Under the pieces are notes generated by a model. The model worked only from the letters and a program-made list of their open reading frames with translations, had not been told where the DNA came from and ran no database searches. A DNA stretch of 64,000 nt from Janthinobacterium sp. CG3 (lineage in GTDB: Bacteria > Pseudomonadota > Gammaproteobacteria > Burkholderiales > Burkholderiaceae_D), in the NCBI RefSeq assembly GCF_000344615.1, contig NZ_KB467824.1, forward strand, positions 3,290,326 through 3,354,325, in the 5' to 3' direction. Shown in pieces: positions 60,362 to 64,000 of this stretch (its first letter is position 1; every line of letters begins with the position of its first letter). The position numbers and the translations under genes are program-made.

Positions 60362-62374
60362 ATGATAAATCCGTTTCCGCTCGCGCGCCGCGCACAATTG
60401 ACCGGCCACCTGCGCTGGTTGTTGCCGGTCGTACTGCTGCTGTTCTTCCTGGCGATCCTGTTCTGGCTGCCGTGGCAGGCGCGCCAGATGGAAAGCAACG
60501 AGCGCCAGGAGCAACTGATCGCCGACACCCTGTGGGTCGAGCAGACCATCCGTTTCCAGCTGGCGCGCAACGAAGAGGCGCTGGCCGGCCTGGGCGCCGA
60601 CATCGGCGCCGGCCGGCTCGACGCCGACGCCGTGCGCGCGCGCCTGCGCCAGTTACTGAAAAACAGCCACGAACTGCAGCGCGTGCTGTGGCTCGACGAG
60701 CGCGGCCGGCCGGCCGGTTCGAGCGAGGCCAGCCCGCCGGCGCCGGTGCCGGTGCCGTTCGGCGCCGCCTCGGCCGCCGCCGCCGAGCATGCGCGCCGCG
60801 CCCGCAGCGGCCAATACAGCCAGCCGGCGCCGCCGCCGCGCCAGCCCGGCGCCGCGCCGGCCGCGGCGCTGATGGATTACCACCTGCCGCTGTTGCGCGA
60901 CGGCCGCTACCTCGGCAGCCTGGTCGCCACCTACCGCGTCGACGGCCTGCTCGACGAGATGGTGCCGTGGTGGTTCGCCCAGGACAACCAGATCACCCTG
61001 ATCGACCGCGACGACCAGACGCTGGCGCGGCGCGCCGCCGCCGGCCCGGGCCGCGGCGTCTACACCCACAAGCGCGCGCTCGACCTGCCGGGCGCCTCCG
61101 TGACGCTGTTTACCGACAGCGTCAAGAGCGAACCGCGGCTGCTGCCTAACCTGCTGGTGGGGTCGGTGATCGCGCTCTCGCTGGGACTGCTGTGGAGCCT
61201 GCACGCGCTGTGGCGCCACATTTCGCGCCGGCTCGCCGCCGAGGGCGCGCTGCGCCAGCAGATGTCGTTTCGCACGGCGATGGAAAACTCGCTGGTGACG
61301 GGCCTGCGCGCGCGCGACCTGGAGGGCCGCGTCACCTACGTCAACCCGGCCTTCTGCCAGATCGTCGGCTACCCGGAGCATGAGCTGGTGGGCAAGCTGC
61401 CGCCGATGCCGTACTGGGCGCCGGAGGCGATGGCCGACTACCAGCGGCGCTTCGCCGGCGTGCTGGCCGGCACCATCACGCCTCAGTTCGAGACCATCTT
61501 CCAGCGCCGCGACGGCGCCCGCGTGCCGGTGCTCATTTTCGAGGCGCCGCTGGTCGACAACGAAGGGCGGCAAACCGGGTGGATGGGGTCGATCCTCGAC
61601 ATTTCGGACCGCAAGCGGATCGAGGAGCTCAACCGGCAGCAGCAGGAAAAGCTGCAGACCAGCGCGCGCCTGGCAACGATGGGCGAAATCGCCTCGATGC
61701 TGGCGCACGAATTGAACCAGCCGCTGGCGGCGATTTCCAGCTACACCACCGGCGCGCTGAACCTGCTCGAACGCGCCGACGGCGCCGGCCGGGGGCTCGA
61801 CAGCGCGCTGCTGAAACCGGCCCTGGAACAGGCCAGCGCGCAGGCGCAAAGAGCCGGCCAGATCATACGCAGCGTGCATGAGTTCGTCAAGAAACGGGAC
61901 ACCGAACGGCAGCGGCTGGCGATCGCCGCGCTGCTTGAAGGCATCGCAGCGCTGATCGAGCTGCAGGCGCGCCAGTTCTACGTGGTGGTGCAAACGCGCA
62001 TCCCGGCCGGCCTGCCGCCGGTGCGCGCCGACCGCGTAATGATCGAGCAGGTGCTGCTGAACCTGACCCGCAACGGCATCGAGGCGATGCAGCACGTCGC
62101 CCCGGAGCGGCGCGTGATGCGCATCGAGGCGCGCTACGACGCCGCCCTGGCGCAGGTGGCGCTGGCCGTCATCGACCAGGGCCACGGCATCGCCGCCGAC
62201 GTCGCCGAGCGCTTGTTCTCGCCGTTCTTCTCGACCAAGGCCGAGGGCATGGGCATGGGCTTGAACATCTGCCGCACCGCCATCGAATTCCACGGCGGCA
62301 CCCTGAGCCACGCCGCCAACCCGGACGGCGGCACCATCTTCACCTTCGCGCTGCCGGCGGCGCGCGAGCACTAG
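60362..62374 (+). CDS. Sensor histidine kinase, DctS/DctB-like
   Basis: A 670-aa membrane kinase. A helix at about residues 17-39, a periplasmic sensor domain (about 40-270), a second helix near 275-295, a PAS domain (about 325-430), a His-kinase A region with the phospho-acceptor His in MLAHELNQPLAAISSYTTG near 450, and an ATPase with NLTRNGIEAM near 568 and DQGHGI near 610. The layout is that of FixL/DctS-type kinases. ATG at 60362 begins MINPFPLARR; longer start at 60314 is less likely. It probably senses a dicarboxylate and acts with the response regulator 10 bp downstream. Confidence 0.9.
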   Translation: MINPFPLARRAQLTGHLRWLLPVVLLLFFLAILFWLPWQARQMESNERQEQLIADTLWVEQTIRFQLARNEEALAGLGADIGAGRLDADAVRARLRQLLKNSHELQRVLWLDERGRPAGSSEASPPAPVPVPFGAASAAAAEHARRARSGQYSQPAPPPRQPGAAPAAALMDYHLPLLRDGRYLGSLVATYRVDGLLDEMVPWWFAQDNQITLIDRDDQTLARRAAAGPGRGVYTHKRALDLPGASVTLFTDSVKSEPRLLPNLLVGSVIALSLGLLWSLHALWRHISRRLAAEGALRQQMSFRTAMENSLVTGLRARDLEGRVTYVNPAFCQIVGYPEHELVGKLPPMPYWAPEAMADYQRRFAGVLAGTITPQFETIFQRRDGARVPVLIFEAPLVDNEGRQTGWMGSILDISDRKRIEELNRQQQEKLQTSARLATMGEIASMLAHELNQPLAAISSYTTGALNLLERADGAGRGLDSALLKPALEQASAQAQRAGQIIRSVHEFVKKRDTERQRLAIAALLEGIAALIELQARQFYVVVQTRIPAGLPPVRADRVMIEQVLLNLTRNGIEAMQHVAPERRVMRIEARYDAALAQVALAVIDQGHGIAADVAERLFSPFFSTKAEGMGMGLNICRTAIEFHGGTLSHAANPDGGTIFTFALPAAREH

Positions 62375-62384
62375 GAGTTTTGCC

Positions 62385-62969
62385 ATGCTGCATATTGTCG
62401 ACGATGAAGAAGTGGTGCGCGCCTCGCTATCCTGGCTGGCCGGCTCGCGCGGCATCGCCGCCTGCACCTACACCAGCGCGCGCGCCTTCCTGGACGGCGC
62501 AGGCGGCCAGTTCGACCCGCTCGGCGACTGCGTGCTGCTGGACGTGCGCATGCCCGACATGAACGGCGTGGCGGTGTTCGACCAGCTGGTGCGGCTGGGG
62601 CTGGCGCAGCGCCTGCCGGTGATCTTCCTGACCGGCCACGGCGACGTGCCGATGGCGGTCGACAGCCTCAAGCGCGGCGCCTTCGACTTTTTCGAGAAGC
62701 CGTTCAACGACAACGCCCTGATGGACCGGGTCGAGCAGGGCCTGGCCGGCGCGCGCCAGGCCGGCGAACTGGCGGCGGTGCACGCGCGCCTGGCGACGCT
62801 GTCGGCGCGCGAACGCGAAGTGCTGGAACTGATCCTGGCCGGCAAAATGAACAAGGTGGTGGCCGACAAGCTGGGCATCAGCATGCGCACGGTCGAGGTG
62901 CACCGCGCCAACATCTTCGACAAGATGCACGTCAAGACCGCCGTCGAACTGGCCGGGTTGTTGAAGTAG
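62385..62969 (+). CDS. Response regulator, FixJ/DctR-like
   Basis: A 194-aa regulator. The receiver domain has the acidic pair DDEE near residue 6, the phospho-acceptor Asp in LLDVRMPDMNG near 53, the Thr in LTGHGD near 83 and Lys in FFEKPF near 105. The LuxR-type output domain has LSAREREVLELILAGKMNKV near 140 and the recognition helix MRTVEVHRANIFDKM near 170. ATG at 62385 is 10 bp after the kinase stop. Likely activates dctPQM. Confidence 0.93.
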   Translation: MLHIVDDEEVVRASLSWLAGSRGIAACTYTSARAFLDGAGGQFDPLGDCVLLDVRMPDMNGVAVFDQLVRLGLAQRLPVIFLTGHGDVPMAVDSLKRGAFDFFEKPFNDNALMDRVEQGLAGARQAGELAAVHARLATLSAREREVLELILAGKMNKVVADKLGISMRTVEVHRANIFDKMHVKTAVELAGLLK

Positions 62970-63058
62970 GCCGGGACGCCGACCTATCGACCGCCGCGGA
63001 CGTGTCGGGTTACGCCGCGCTAGGCCGTCCTACAAATGAGGTTTCGGCGGGCCGCGGT

Positions 63059-64000
63059 TCAGCGGTGGCGCGCCAGCGCCCATTCGACGTGCTCGCGCAC
63101 CAGCGCCGAGGCGTCGCCGCGGCGCGACTCCAGCGCGGCGACAATCGCCGGCGCGCCCTTGGCCTGTTCGGCGGCGTTGCCCATGCCGACGGCCAGGTTG
63201 CGCAACCAGCGCTGGTGGCCGATGCGGCGCACCGCGCTGCCCTCCATGCGCTTGTTGAACTCGTCCTCGGTCCAGGCGAACAGCTCGACCATCGAGGCCC
63301 GGCCCAGGCCGTGGCGCTCGTCGAAGTCGGGCAGCAGCGCGCGCTGGGCGAACTTGTTCCACGGGCAGGCGGTCTGGCAATCGTCGCAGCCGTAGACGCG
63401 GTTGCCGATCAGCGGGCGCAGCTCGACCGGGATGCTGTCCTTCAGCTCGATCGTCAGGTAGGAGATGCAGCGGCGCGCGTCGACCCGCCCCGGCCCGAGG
63501 ATGGCCCGGGTCGGGCACACCGTGATGCAGGCCTGGCACTGGCCGCAGTGCGGCGTCTCCGGCGCGTCCACCGGCAGCGCCAGGTCGACCAAAATTTCGC
63601 CGAGGAAGAAGAAGGAGCCGCCCTGGCGGTTGATCAACAGCGTGTGCTTGCCGCGCCAGCCCAGGCCGGCCTTCTCGGCCAGCGCCGCCTCCAGCACCGG
63701 CGCCGAGTCGGTGAAGACGCGAAAGCCGAACTCGCCGGCGACGCCGCGGATGCGCTCGGCCAACTGCTGCAGGCGCGCGCGCATCACCTTGTGGTAGTCG
63801 CGGCCGCGGGCGTACACCGAGACCACGGCGGCGCCCGGCTCGGCCAGGCGCGCCGCCTCGGCCGCGCGCCAGTCCGGCGCCAGCGCCGCCGGCAGGTAGT
63901 CCATGCGCGCGCAGATGGCGCGCACCGTGCCGGGCACCAGTTCGGCCGGACGGGCGCGCTTCATGCCGTGGCTTGCCATATAATCCATGTCGCCGTGGAA
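63059..64000 (-). CDS. queG: Epoxyqueuosine reductase QueG (5' end outside window)
   Basis: Last step of queuosine synthesis, reducing epoxyqueuosine with cobalamin and two 4Fe-4S clusters. The visible part starts HGDMDYMASHGMKRARPAEL at the right edge and has the ferredoxin-like Cys sets CGQCQACITVCPT near residue 155 and GCDDCQTACPWN near 205 of the part shown. The catalytic Asp of QueG lies near the LEAALAEKAGLGWRGKHT region. The N-terminus is missing beyond base 64000. Stop at 63059. Confidence 0.95.
   Translation of the reverse strand, partial: FHGDMDYMASHGMKRARPAELVPGTVRAICARMDYLPAALAPDWRAAEAARLAEPGAAVVSVYARGRDYHKVMRARLQQLAERIRGVAGEFGFRVFTDSAPVLEAALAEKAGLGWRGKHTLLINRQGGSFFFLGEILVDLALPVDAPETPHCGQCQACITVCPTRAILGPGRVDARRCISYLTIELKDSIPVELRPLIGNRVYGCDDCQTACPWNKFAQRALLPDFDERHGLGRASMVELFAWTEDEFNKRMEGSAVRRIGHQRWLRNLAVGMGNAAEQAKGAPAIVAALESRRGDASALVREHVEWALARHR

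Overview
The window reads as a chromosomal segment of a GC-rich betaproteobacterium of the Burkholderiales, most likely Oxalobacteraceae (Massilia/Duganella/Janthinobacterium type). This rests on the order rpsU-yqeY-dnaG-rpoD, the sequences of RpoD, DnaG and YbiB, strong GC bias at third codon positions, and accessory families common in that group. No species can be fixed from the sequence alone.

Layout. 1-4.3 kb: end of a type I restriction locus (a 5'-truncated Fic protein and HsdR) lying against the 3' end of a tRNA(CAU). 4.4-9.9 kb: the macromolecular synthesis operon rpsU-yqeY-dnaG-rpoD on the minus strand. 10-12.4 kb: a flavoprotein and YbiB. 12.6-16.8 kb: a plus-strand module of a secreted DUF4331 protein, a small lipoprotein, a TPR protein and a HupE/UreJ membrane protein. 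16.9-18.75 kb: a catalytically degraded IS110-like fragment and aroG. 18.755-21.944 kb: a dead Tn3-family element with both terminal inverted repeats and a 5-bp target duplication that includes the aroG stop codon. It is filled with Tn3 and IS66 transposase fragments, an AidA/PixA-family gene and an oxidoreductase pseudogene. 22.2-26.3 kb: tsaD, then nrtABD for nitrate uptake behind a near-consensus sigma-54 promoter.

27.6-37.9 kb is the most unusual part: eleven annotated protein genes and two mini-ORFs in two minus-strand blocks, most joined by 4-bp ATGA/GTGA overlaps. The first block is KAS III (OleA-like), an extended SDR (OleD-like), a metallo-beta-lactamase-fold hydrolase, an F390-synthetase/PaaK-like adenylate-forming enzyme, a PAP2 enzyme, a sterol-desaturase-type hydroxylase and a three-His-box fatty acid desaturase. 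The second is a GbsR/MarR regulator with its own candidate operator, an 18-codon coupling ORF, a four-helix membrane protein, DUF4166 and a membrane-anchored TIGR01777 SDR. Together they suggest a lipid pathway that condenses and modifies acyl chains, resembling but not identical to the OleABCD pathway.

38-64 kb is mostly housekeeping and transport: a Kef-type antiporter, an Rpn-family nuclease, DUF4401/DUF2157 membrane proteins, DUF427, a DsbA/FrnE oxidoreductase, plsY, ybaK, a GGDEF/EAL protein, an RND efflux pair, ogt-xerD, a TRAP dicarboxylate-type transporter (dctPQM) divergent from a sensor kinase/response regulator pair, and a partial queG at the right edge.
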